Shown here: positions 21,262 through 30,475 of the stretch, in pieces
Layout: every line of letters begins with the position of its first letter
Numbering within the stretch: position 1 is the stretch's first letter
Source of the DNA: Amorphophallus konjac
Taxonomy: Eukaryota; Streptophyta; Magnoliopsida; Alismatales; Araceae
Assembly (NCBI GenBank): GCA_022559845.1
Contig: CM040125.1
Span: 327,305,829-327,369,828, forward strand
Length of the DNA: 64,000 nucleotides
Direction of reading: 5' to 3'
Program-made: the position numbers and the translations under genes
The notes under the pieces: model-generated
The model's input: the letters and a program-made list of their open reading frames with translations, nothing else
The model's database searches: none
Told to the model about the DNA's origin: nothing

Positions 21262-21603
21262 TAAATCACCAAGCACCCAGATCTGGGCTTTTCAATAGAA
21301 GATTATTACGAAGCTAACGTTATATCAGTTTCGGCCCCATCCGGTGATGACCCTACCAAAGCTGCAGACTCGCGGGAAGCCCGTCGCGGTGCGTATCCCA
21401 CGCCTCCGGCTGAGGAGGCGTAAGATGAAGAAGTCTTCCTTTGGAACCCTCTCCGCCGCGGCTGCACGAGGAGGACTCCCCCCTCTTCTGAAGGGTCGAC
21501 CTCAAGGGATCATACCCCCAGGGTGCCCTCACCCCAGCCTATCGGCGAAGCCAGAAGCGGTGGCGTGGGCCATGCTTAAGGTCCTCCCCGATACGATCCC
21601 GTC

Positions 21604-22596
21604 TTGTTTGCTCTGTATCACAGGCAACAACGGGAGATCGAGATGCTGAAGGCTCGACTGGCCGAATTAACGGCACTCCTGTCCGAGCTGCTCAAAGGCT
21701 CTTTCCGCCCGCGAGATGAAGGCACATCCCGGTCCCGGAACACCAGTCCCAGCACCTCCATTCATTCAAAGAGGGAGCCAGGGAACATAGCCAGTTCTCC
21801 AGCCAGGCGACCGGTCAAGCAAGGCTTTACACTACAAGAGAAGCTGCGGAAGCCCTACTCCTTTCCAAGGGAAAAGACTCGAGGGATCTTCGACTGGGCT
21901 TATCACTACGGCAAAGTCTCCCTCCCGAAGTCCAAGAGGCCGCAAGATACTAGAAGAAGCGGCGACCCTCTGTTCTATCCCTACCACCAGATACTGGGTC
22001 TCCCAATTGAAGATTGCTATGTCTTCAAAGATATTGCTCAGAACCTGATCAACAGGGACGAGCTCAGAATGAGAGATTACGTGGTGGCCCCACCACGTCC
22101 TCACGTGACAGGCAGCCCCAGGAGGGGAATTTACACAATATCAATCCAGCACCAGGAGTCTGAAGATGCAGCAGAAGATGGACAACCCCTGCCATTAATG
22201 GCGGAGCGGCCCCAAGCATGGTCAGCAACCACCTCGGCCCCCATCGAAGCTATCTATGATGATTATTCAGAAGATCCCGGAACGGCCCCATGCCCCTCCG
22301 TGCTAGGAAGCCCCTCGGGCCCATCAACTCCAACCCAAGAAGGCTATGAAGTGAATGCGACATCCACACCCATCAAGGCGGAACGAGAGGAGGCCTATGG
22401 CGTCCTCGAAGCCGAAGATGGCGAAGATCAAGGCTTTGTCGACCTGCTGCCGGCACCGTCAGAAATTGAAGATGGCGGCCAGGCCATCGTCGACGAACTC
22501 GTCGAAGTCAACCTCGGCACAGAAAGTGATCCCAGGTTGACCTTCCTGAGTGCCCTTGTACCTCCTCAGGAAAGGGACCTGTATGTGAAGCTGCTG
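21604..22596 (+). CDS. Second Gag-like module between Tat protease and RT
   Basis: Repeats the architecture of 17510-18900: a coiled coil with QREIEMLKARLAEL, then a basic segment (QEKLRKPYSFPREKTRGIFD), then FYPYHQILGLPIEDCYVFKD and LINRDELRMRDYV, matching LIKNGELDMGEHKV of the first copy. It then runs through an acidic linker to the TAG at 22597 before RT. I take this as an internal duplication of the Gag C-terminal module placed after the protease. Whether it is a family trait or specific to this copy cannot be judged here. Confidence 0.75.
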
Positions 22597-23700
22597 TAGG
22601 AGTTCCGGGACTACTTTGCCTGGAATTACAAAGAAATGCCTGGCCTCAGCCCCGACGTAACTCAGCACATTTTGGCTATTGACCCCAAGACGGAGCCGGT
22701 GAAGCAGTCTCCTTGGCGCATGAGGCCGGAACTAATAAACTAGATCCACAAGGAAGTCGACAAGCTCATAGATGTCGATTTTGTAGCAGAGAACCAATAC
22801 ACCACCTGGCTGGCCAACATCGTGCTGGTGAAGAAGAAGAATGGACACATCAGGATTTGCGTGGACTTTCGCGACCTAAATAAAGCTTGCCCAAAGGATG
22901 ACTTCTCGGTGCCCATCACCAAAGTAATGATTGATGCAACCACTAGCCACGAGGCCCTATCTTTTATGGACGGATTGTTCGGCTATAACCAAATTTGGAT
23001 AGCCGACCACGACCGGATTCACACAGCCTTCCGGTCGCCTAAGGGGATATTCCACTACAAGAGGATGCCCTTCGGACTCAAGAATGCCGGCGCCACGTAC
23101 CAGCGGGTGATGACCAAGATATTCGATGAGCTGCTGTATAGTAAGGTTGAATGCTACATCGATGACCTGGTTGTCAAAACCAAGGAAAGGGGCGATCATC
23201 TGAGTGACCTCAGGGTCATCTTCTAGAGGCTCCGATAGTATGGGCTGAAAATGAACCCAATCAAGTGCGCCTTCGGTGTCTCCAGTGGGAAGGTCCTCGG
23301 CTTTATTGTCCAGCATAGAGGGATCGAGATTGACCCTTTTAAAATAAAAGCCATCTAGGAGCTGCCTCCTCCGAAGAACCTGGGGGAGTTGAGGTCTCCG
23401 TAGGGTCGGCTAGCTTACATCTGCAGGTTCATCTCCAACCTATCGGGAGGCTGCCAACCCTTTAACAGACTGATGATGAAGAATGCACCCTTTAACTAGG
23501 GTCACGAATGCCAGCACGCATTCGACCAGCTGAAAGATTACCTGAAGACCCTGCCAGTCCTGGGGGCACCTGTCAAAGGCATATCGCTCATTCTTTATAT
23601 AACAGCTACCGAACATTCACTGGGGGCAATGCTTGCCCAGAATAATGACGAGGGGAAGGAACAGGCTCTCTACTACCTCAACTGAAGATTGGTGGGAGCG
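22597..23700 (+). pseudogene. Tat reverse transcriptase
   Basis: Contains VKKKNGHIRICVDFRDLNKA, the MPFGLKNAGATYQR motif and the catalytic YIDD (23155-23166). Eight stops interrupt or bound it (22597, 22741, 23224, 23236, 23356, 23401, 23497, 23683), six of them TAG in a Gln context. The sequence between stops is well conserved, and KKDDFSVP-type spacing is intact. Confidence 0.88.
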
Positions 23701-24033
23701 GAGGCCAAGTACACCCCGATCGAGAAGGTCTGCCTTGCCTTGGTCTTCGCATTCAAGAAGCTGAGGCACTACATGCTGTCCCATGAAGTGAGTCTAATAT
23801 CCAGAGCTGATCCTATCAATCACGTTCTCTCCCAGCTAGTCCCGAAGGGGTCTCTTGGCAAGTGGGCCGTACTGCTGATGGAGTTTGACATCACTTACGT
23901 GCCGCAGAAGGCCATGAAGGGGCAAGCCATCGCCCACTTCTTCGCAGCACACCCTATGCCCAAAGACTCCCCATTGGCCACGGAGCTACCTGAAGATGAA
24001 ACACTGGAGGTGGACCAGGTCCAACAAGCCGTC
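23701..24033 (+). pseudogene. Tat first RNase H, degenerate
   Basis: Follows RT with EAKYTPIEKVCLALVFAFKK and the RADPINHVLSQ / GKWAVLLMEFDI motifs of Tat RNase H. The upstream catalytic strand (ILYITATEHSLGAML) lacks the usual Asp. In the Tat clade this domain is generally degenerate and a second RNase H takes over. Bounded by TGA at 23683 and 24034. Confidence 0.75.
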
Positions 24034-24039
24034 TGACAG

Positions 24040-24585
24040 ATGTACTTTGACGGGGCCTCAAGAACGGAAACGACTCCGTCCGAACACACCAAGGTACGGG
24101 CCGGAGCCGGCATCGTCCTCAAATCTCCAGATGGGGAAGTAGTGCACACTTCTTACTGCATCAACAAGCCCTGCACAAATAATGAAGCGGAGTATGAAGC
24201 TCTGATCATTAGTCTCCAAGTGGCCCTCCAAATGGAGATTAACATGCTGCAAGTATTTGGCAATTCACTACTAGTCATCAAGCAAGTCTAGGGGTAGTTT
24301 GACGTCCGGAAACCCGAGCTACTCCCTTATCACACTAGGGAGAAAGGGCTCATGGATCGATTCTACGTCATTGAGATAGGCCATGTCGCCAGAGGAGAAA
24401 ATGCACAAGCCGACGTCTTGGCAAAATTAGCAAGCTCGTTGGTAGTACCGCCAGATGGATTGCTCAATATCCAAGTGATAAATCAGCGCCAGGTGCCCAG
24501 CATGATAGAAGAATTAGAAGAAGAAGAACTGGAGGTCGCTGTAGTAGAAGCCATCGGCCTACCTGACTGGAGAGACCCTCTGATG
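24040..24585 (+). pseudogene. Tat second (archaeal-type) RNase H
   Basis: MYFDGAS (Asp codon 24049-24051), NNEAEYEALI (Glu in AEY, 24190-24192) and NAQADVLAKLAS are the motifs of the extra RNase H found in Tat elements. The third catalytic position is changed: GNS at 24259-24267 where GDS is expected, so Asp is Asn. TAG at 24289 and 24295 fall between the third and fourth motifs. Confidence 0.85.
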
Positions 24586-25848
24586 TAGCGGTTCATCTAC
24601 CAGCGATTACCCAAGCAGAGAGAAGAGAAGATCAAGCTAATCAGAACCAAGGACTCTTACGAGCTCCGAAACAGAATATTGTTCCGAATTGTGGCTGACG
24701 CCAAACAGAAGCTACTCCTCCAATGTATGTCCGTTGAAGAGGCCTGGAGGGTTATGAAGGAAGTCCATGTCGGGACAGCTAGTACACACCAAGCGGGACC
24801 GAAAATGAAGATTAAAATAAAGAAGCTTGGCTACTACTGGCCAGCAATGTTTGACGACTGCTGCAGGTATGCTAAGTCATGTCAGAAGTGTCAGGAGCAT
24901 GCCACTATACCCAAAAGATCGCCCGTGCCGCTGCATCGAATAGTGCCCAGTTGGCCGTTTGCCCAATGGGGAACAGACGTCGTGGGTCCCTTACCTGCGT
25001 CATCCGCCGGCTGCAAGTACATTTTGGCGATGATTGATTATTTCTCCCGTTGGGCAGAGGTTGTCACCCTAAGGGAGGTCACCGGGGAGATCATCGTCAG
25101 ATTTGTTCGTCGCAACATCATATTTCGGTTCGGTACCCCCGATCGAATTATCTCAGACAACGACAGTCACTTATGCAACTAGAAGGTCTATCGGCTGGCG
25201 GAGAGATATAAAATTGACTAGAGGACATCGACTCCTTACAATCCACAGGCTAATGGTCTGGCTGAAGCTTTTAACAAAACACTCTGCACTCTCCTGGCCA
25301 AGATTGTCAGCTCCAACAAAAGGGACTGGGAAGAGAAGATGTACGAAGCGCTATGGGCGTACCGGACCGTATATAAGATCCCAACAGGCTGCTCACCTTT
25401 CTCCCTAGTATACGGCTCGAAGGCAATTGTCCCCATCGAATTGGAGATACCCTTCCTCAGGGTCGCCATTCAGCACGAGCTTGTCCATGAAGGGCAGACC
25501 AATGTCGAGCGAAGACTCGAAGAGCTCTCCAGTTTGGAGGGAAAACGGCTCCGGGCCCAACAGAACATCCAGGTCTATCAGGCCCGAACAGCGCGTGCCT
25601 TCGACAAGCTCGTCAAGGAATGTGAATTCAAGAAAGGCGACCTCTTCATGGTCAAGAGAAGAGACATCATGGTCGCCAACCCTAAGGGCAAGCTGAATGA
25701 AAACTGGCTCGGACCCTACGTAGTCCAAAAAGTCTACGAGGGCAGAGCCTATGTAATTATCAACCACCGCGGGGAAGTTCAATTCCCGCCTCTTAATGGA
25801 AGATACTTGAGATTGTATCACGCTCCAGTGCCTCCATTCGATGAATAA
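24586..25848 (+). pseudogene. Tat integrase
   Basis: Zinc finger with H-x-H (VHVGTASTHQAG) and CQKCQEH; catalytic core with Asp in GTDVVGP (24976-24978), Asp in IISDND (25156-25158) and Glu in NGLAEAFNKTL (25264-25266). TAGs at 24586, 25180 and 25219. The C-terminal GPYVV...YLRLYHAP segment ends at TAA 25846-25848. No chromodomain, as expected for Tat. Confidence 0.88.
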
Positions 25849-25920
25849 TATTATCCTTCACCCTATTTTGGGTGGATTTGCATGATTGCTGTCCGAATGG
25901 TTTGGTCACTATTCATGTTT

Positions 25921-26105
25921 TCTAAAAAAAGAGAAGAGTAAAAAAAGAAAAAAAAAAGAAAAAGGGGGGGGGGGGAAGAAAAGAAGAAAAAAGGAGGAAA
26001 AAAGAAGAAAGAAAAAAATGCTGACGATAAAAATGATAAAAAAAGGGAAAATAAGAAAAAAAGTAAAAAAGAGAGAAGAAAAGAGAAGGGAAAAGGGGAG
26101 ACGAT
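25921..26105. repeat. Purine-rich low-complexity tract
   Basis: A- and G-rich sequence (AAAAAGAAAA-type) including a run of about 12 G near 25966-25977, directly after the polyprotein stop. No coding or structural element seen; open frames here are composition artefacts. Confidence 0.8.
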
Positions 26106-26192
26106 CCCCCATTTCGAATCATTGCCCCGTGTTGGCGGGGATACCAAGAAACAAATGGACCACGCCGGCTCCGCCGCCCTACTGGCGCCGAT

Positions 26193-26950
26193 GAATATCC
26201 CTTTGACTTGGACCTCCCGTCCGGGTCATTGATTAAACAAACTCTTCTCTCCGTCCCTTCGGGCGGTGAATATCCCTTTGACTTGGACCCCCCGCCCAGG
26301 TCATTGATTAAATAAACTCTTCTCTCCGTCCCCTTCGAGCGATGAATATCCCTTTGACTTGGACCTCCCGTCCAGGTCATTGATTAAACAAACTCTTCTC
26401 TCCGTCCCCTTCGAGCGATGAATATCCCTTTGACTTGGACCTCCCGTCCAGGTCATTGATTAAACAAACTCCTCTCTCTGTCCCCTTCGGGCGGTGAATA
26501 TTCCTTTGACTTGGACCTCCCGTCCACGTCATTGATTAAACAAACTCTTCTCTTCGTCCCCTTCGGGCGGTGAATATCCCTTTGACTTGGACCTCTTGTC
26601 CAGGTCATTGATTAAACAAACTCTTCTCTCCGTCCCCTTCGGGCGGTGAATATCCCTTTGACTTGGACCTCCCGTCCAGGTCATTGACTAAACAAACTCT
26701 TCTCTCCGTCCCCCTATCGGCGGTGAATATCCCTTTTACTTGGACCTCCCATCCAGATCATTGATTAAACAAACTCTTCTCTCCATCCCTTCGGGCGGTG
26801 AATATCCCTTTGACTTGGACCTCCCGTCCAGGTCATTGATTAAACAAACTCTTATCTCCATCCCTTCGAGCGGTGAATATCCCGTCTAACTTGGACCTCT
26901 TGTCCAGGTCATTGATTAAACAAACCCCTTTCGCCGTCCCTTCAGGTGAC
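26193..26950. repeat. 76-bp minisatellite, about 10 units
   Basis: GAATATCCCTTTGACTTGG recurs at 26193, 26268, 26344, 26420, 26496, 26572, 26648, 26724, 26800 and 26875, with a degenerate eleventh start at 26951. Spacing is 75 or 76 bp. Units differ by a few bases. It lies in the untranslated region between pol and the 3' end of the antisense gene. Tandem arrays in the 3' untranslated region of Tat/Ogre elements are a known source of satellites. Confidence 0.92.
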
Positions 26951-27169
26951 GAATAACCCCATCTCTGACCAAGGCTCCCCGCCTGAGGCCAGTGCGTAGT
27001 TCCGACACCGTGGCGAGACCGATAATCCGCTCATTTGGCATGGTGGAGTGGTCCCCTCGTCCTTCTTTTGGAAGAATGAGCACTCTCTTGTGCGCTAACA
27101 TGGATCCCTACCTGGTTCTCCCGGAGCGGACTACCGCGAAGACTTACACTCTGGCGATATGCTCCGGCA

Positions 27170-27290
27170 CTACAAAAAGAGAGAAGAAAAGGAAAAAACA
27201 TAGAAGGAAAAAAGAGAGAAAAAAAAGAGAAAAGAAAGAAAAAAAGGGGAGAAAAAAAAGAATAATATATATATATAAATATAAGAAGAG
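27170..27290. repeat. (GAAAA)n-like tract ending in (TA)n
   Basis: Low-complexity A/G sequence followed by a short TATATATATA stretch. Nothing else recognisable between the minisatellite and the end of the antisense gene. Confidence 0.75.
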
Positions 27291-27458
27291 AAGAGATCCC
27301 TTGGGGGTGAATGCCACGCGCACTGAAAGGGCATGTGAAACAATAATATTCTCTTCCATTCAAAAAAGATTAAATTACATGCGCTTTGGGGCATACCCCT
27401 ATGTTACATTTCAAAAAAAAAGAAGAAAAGAAGCGAAAAGAGCAGGGGAGAGCGGCGC

Positions 27459-27900
27459 TCAACCGATGCCCCGGAAGATGTCCTTAAGAGGGAGGATCCC
27501 GACGCAAGGGAAGTTTGCCATATCGCGCAGTCGGCTCCTCTGTTCCTCGAGGCGGGTGAGCTCGGTCTCTACAGATGCCATCTTGGCCCAGGCGATGGCA
27601 AGTGCCTCGCTCTCCCTCTCGACGGTCGCTTCGGCCTTAGCAAGATCAGACCTGGCTGCGGCAAGGTAGCCCTCCAGCTTCACGATCTTGTTCCTGAGGG
27701 CGCGGACATCGCCGTGGCCTTCCTCCAGGGCCTTCCCATGCTACTCTTCTTTGCTGCACCGCGCCTCCAGGATTTGCAAATATTCATCCGCCTAGGCATC
27801 GAGAGCGGCGGGCTCGTCGGGAGCCTGGGTCTCGAGGAACTCGCGGCGTTTGACATATTTTAGCAGCAACAAAATTCACCGCGACCATTCTTCTAGCGGG
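27459..27900 (-). pseudogene. Antisense gene C-terminal coiled-coil exon
   Basis: About 140 codons, heptad-like, Glu/Ala/Arg/Leu-rich (ERESEALAIAWAKMASVETEL, roughly 27555-27620), ending in a hydrophobic tail and TGA at 27459. Two in-frame TAGs (near 27737 and 27792) sit where Gln fits a coiled coil. The upstream splice site is not resolved. Confidence 0.6.
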
Positions 27901-28201
27901 CAGCCCAACACTTGTAGTGCCCCAGTCAGTTGTGTTACTATACTATGCACCTCCCGGTATGACAGGGAGAGGTCGGTAAGGATCATCATCCGCAGCGTCG
28001 CCAACATCTGACGAAGTATGGCTGACTGAAGGCACGGTCGGAGGATTGAATTCCACAATGTTGTCCACCACCGCCCATGGGTCTGCATCCACCTCAGCCG
28101 AAGAAGATGGAAGAATGGAAGCCATGTCACTTGGTCACCGTATCTCGGTAGATGGCTCCTGGCCGACCACCACTAGAGGATTGGGCGAGATGACCGCTAA
28201 G

Positions 28202-29384
28202 TCACTCGGCGTCACCGCCGCACGGGGTTGTTCCATCTTCTCTCTCTACCAGGTCCATCTCCGTCGCCACTTCGCAGGACGGGAGCGCGAGTACCTCGGT
28301 TTGGGACGAAGGAGGGGCTTCGAGCAAAGATGGCCCCGAAGCCATCGCCGGTAGACCTCCCTTTTGTGTCTGGGACCCCTCCAAGTACGCGGGGAGTCCC
28401 GCGAAAATCTTCTTCAAGAGCGGGTCCTCCACCTGAGCCAGGATCTTCGAGAGAGGCGGAAGAGGAACCATAAGCTGGGGCTTGGCTCCCGCTCGCACAA
28501 GCGCCGCAAAGGTATCCGCCCTCGGGCCCAAGACTGAGGTCAGCCTCTTCATCACTAGCGGACTGATGATGGGCATTTGTTTAGCGACAGCCTTGCGGGC
28601 GCAGGCAGATGCCTTCCGCGGTGCCGACATTACCTGACCATGTGAAGCAGGGTGAGTCATCTGCTACCTAGAATGAATTGTCCAAGAATGAAAAGACAAG
28701 GAGGAGTCGTGAAGCCCTCGTGCTTACCTCGGCCACCGGGACTATGCTGCCTTCGGGTGCGATCTCTCCCTCCTCCAAGGGCTCCTCCGTTAGCCCGAGA
28801 GCACTGGGAAGTCTCCACGGCCACCTCCTGCCGTAGGGCCTCAAATAAGTATGCCAGCTTACACAAGCCCGCATCGACTCCTGTCAGGCGGTCGGCCGAT
28901 GTGTTTGGGGAAGCTCCCTCCACGGCTTCCAACTGGATTTGTCTCTGAAAATCAACGAAAATAGCAGGGATAAGATTAGTGGATGGCCGCGAAGAAAGTC
29001 CTGCACGAACAAACTCACACTTACAGTAGCCTTATCCATCAGGCTTAAGGAGTCGGCCAGTAAGGGGGCCTTAAAGATTGGCCTAGGAGGCCCGGACGCC
29101 TCAGATATGCCCTCGTCGGAAGCCACTTCATCGGAGGAGTAGTCATAATCTACCTCCTCGCTCGATGAAGACTTAGCCGGGACAGGTTCTTCCCTCGCTG
29201 GCAAGGGGGCCTCCACCTCAAGGTCGACGATCGGTGCATCCTCACGCGGGCTGGGCGAGGGTGGCATGCCGGACTTCAACCTCTTCCTCACATACGTGCT
29301 CGTGGCTGGGAGATGCAGACGGGACCCTAATGGCCCGATAATTGCTACGCCTATGTCTATCGTATAAAAGAAAGGGCGGATCAT
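28202..29384 (-). pseudogene. Antisense gene middle exons
   Basis: Three open pieces: 28202-28660 (Pro/Ala/Lys-rich, with SPLVMKRLTSVLGPRADTF), 28657-28932 (helical, CKLAYLFEALRQEVAVE) and 28884-29384 (acidic, Ser/Glu-rich SSSSEEVDYDYSSDEVASDE, then LSLMDKATVSV). They are in different frames and probably separated by short introns. I recognise no domain. Confidence 0.45.
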
Positions 29385-29639
29385 GTCGGATCCAATGGGT
29401 TCCTAAAGGATGAAAGAAGTTGATTAAGTTGACGAAGATAACTACCCCGTTCGGCTTCTACAGCAGGAGCTGACTCATGGGCGGTCTCCTCGAGGGGTGA
29501 TATTGCCCCAGGGACTGCAGCCTTGCCCCCTACTTGGATCGGCACGGGTGCTGGCTTCTCCGTACCAGCTAAAAGGAAGAAATACACATGTTATATGCGC
29601 ATAAAAGCCTTACCCCGGGAAGCGAATAAATCCTGAAGG

Positions 29640-30320
29640 ACATCGGTGGTCGATGAACCTCACCGGCATGGTGGCTCGGCTCGGTCCGAGCAACTTCAAA
29701 CTCTTCGAAGGATAAAACGGGAGTCACTAGAGATATGGCTACCGAAGCTGGGGTAGCCTCTGCCCTCCTTCGCTTCACCTTTTGCCGCCCGATCGCTTTG
29801 GTGGCGGCCAACGCCTTCTTAACAGGTGACTTCACCCGGGATCTCTCCTTGACCTATGGCGGGGGAGTTGGAGTCGGCGTCAAAGTCGCCTCTGCTACGA
29901 ATGCGGCCTCACCCACGTCGAGGATGGGCACAGGTGCTGACTCCTCCACGTCGGGGATGGGCGCAGGTGCAGGCTCTTCCACAGTGACTGAAACAAAAAG
30001 AAGAAGCACTCAGGTGTAAAGACCTTGCCCCGAGTTGGAGACAGATCCTGAAAGGACACAGATGGCTGGGAGTTCTAACCAGCGGGCCGGCTAGGCTCGG
30101 CCTGAGCAACTTCAAACTCTTTGAAGGATAAAATGGGTGGCAATGGAGGGATAGTCGCCGGAGCCTTAGCAGCTTCTGTCTTCCGCCGCTTCGCCTCCCG
30201 TTGCCCAGTCGCCTTGGCAGCGTCCACCGCCTTCTTCACAGGCAGTTTCACTCGGGACCTCTTCGCGGACTTTGGCAAAGGAGTTGTAGTCGGGGCTGGC
30301 GACGCTGCGTCAAAGTAGGC
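29640..30320 (-). repeat. Tandemly duplicated exon pair in the antisense gene
   Basis: Two copies of one exon type: about 30075-30320 and about 29640-29990. Both encode RVK-PVKKA-AA-KA then KRR--EA and end with LSF(K/E)EFEVA--EPS--AG. Each is bordered by intron-like sequence with acceptors such as TTTTTGTTTCAG (near 29988, - strand) and TTCCTTTTAG (near 29571). Confidence 0.65.
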
Positions 30321-30417
30321 AGGCTTCTGGACGAGTCGATGAAGATTCCGATACGTCGCCACTTGGGTGCTGTCGGGATGGTCTGTCAAAAAAAAAATCT
30401 GATCAGCATCCGGTACC

Positions 30418-30474
30418 CTGCAAAGGTCACGATGATAAGGGATGAGAATAAAAGGAAAGGGGAAGATTAAATAC
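30418..30474 (-). other. Predicted short intron in the antisense gene
   Basis: GTATTTAATC...CTTTGCAG on the - strand, 57 nt, pyrimidine-rich before the acceptor. It lies exactly where the long first exon stops matching. A T9-10 run just downstream may have shifted the frame. Confidence 0.5.
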
Positions 30475-30475
30475 C

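Larger units (their letters stand above)
16111..25848 (+). pseudogene. gag-pol: Tat polyprotein, one frame with 31 premature stops
   Basis: From ATG 16111 to the natural TAA at 25846-25848 all recognisable coding is in the same frame (3246 codons) with no net frameshift. Premature stops: TAG at 16132, 16375, 17041, 17047, 17341, 17707, 18130, 18250, 18343, 18955, 19627, 19654, 19687, 22597, 22741, 23224, 23236, 23356, 23401, 23497, 24289, 24295, 24586, 25180 and 25219; TAA at 16819, 21262, 21421 and 21577; TGA at 23683 and 24034. Order: leader protein, Gag, protease, second Gag-like module, RT, RNase H, archaeal-type RNase H, integrase. Most TAGs replace a codon expected to be CAG (Gln) from family context; 18130 and 23497 look like former TGG. 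Confidence 0.9.

Noticed and set aside
25863..26147. Phe/Ser-rich 'membrane protein' frames on the - strand
   Set aside because: Translation of a purine-rich low-complexity tract; no real membrane-protein pattern.
26193..26950. CRISPR-like array of regularly spaced repeats
   Set aside because: The whole 76-bp unit repeats with no unique spacers, in a plant retrotransposon.
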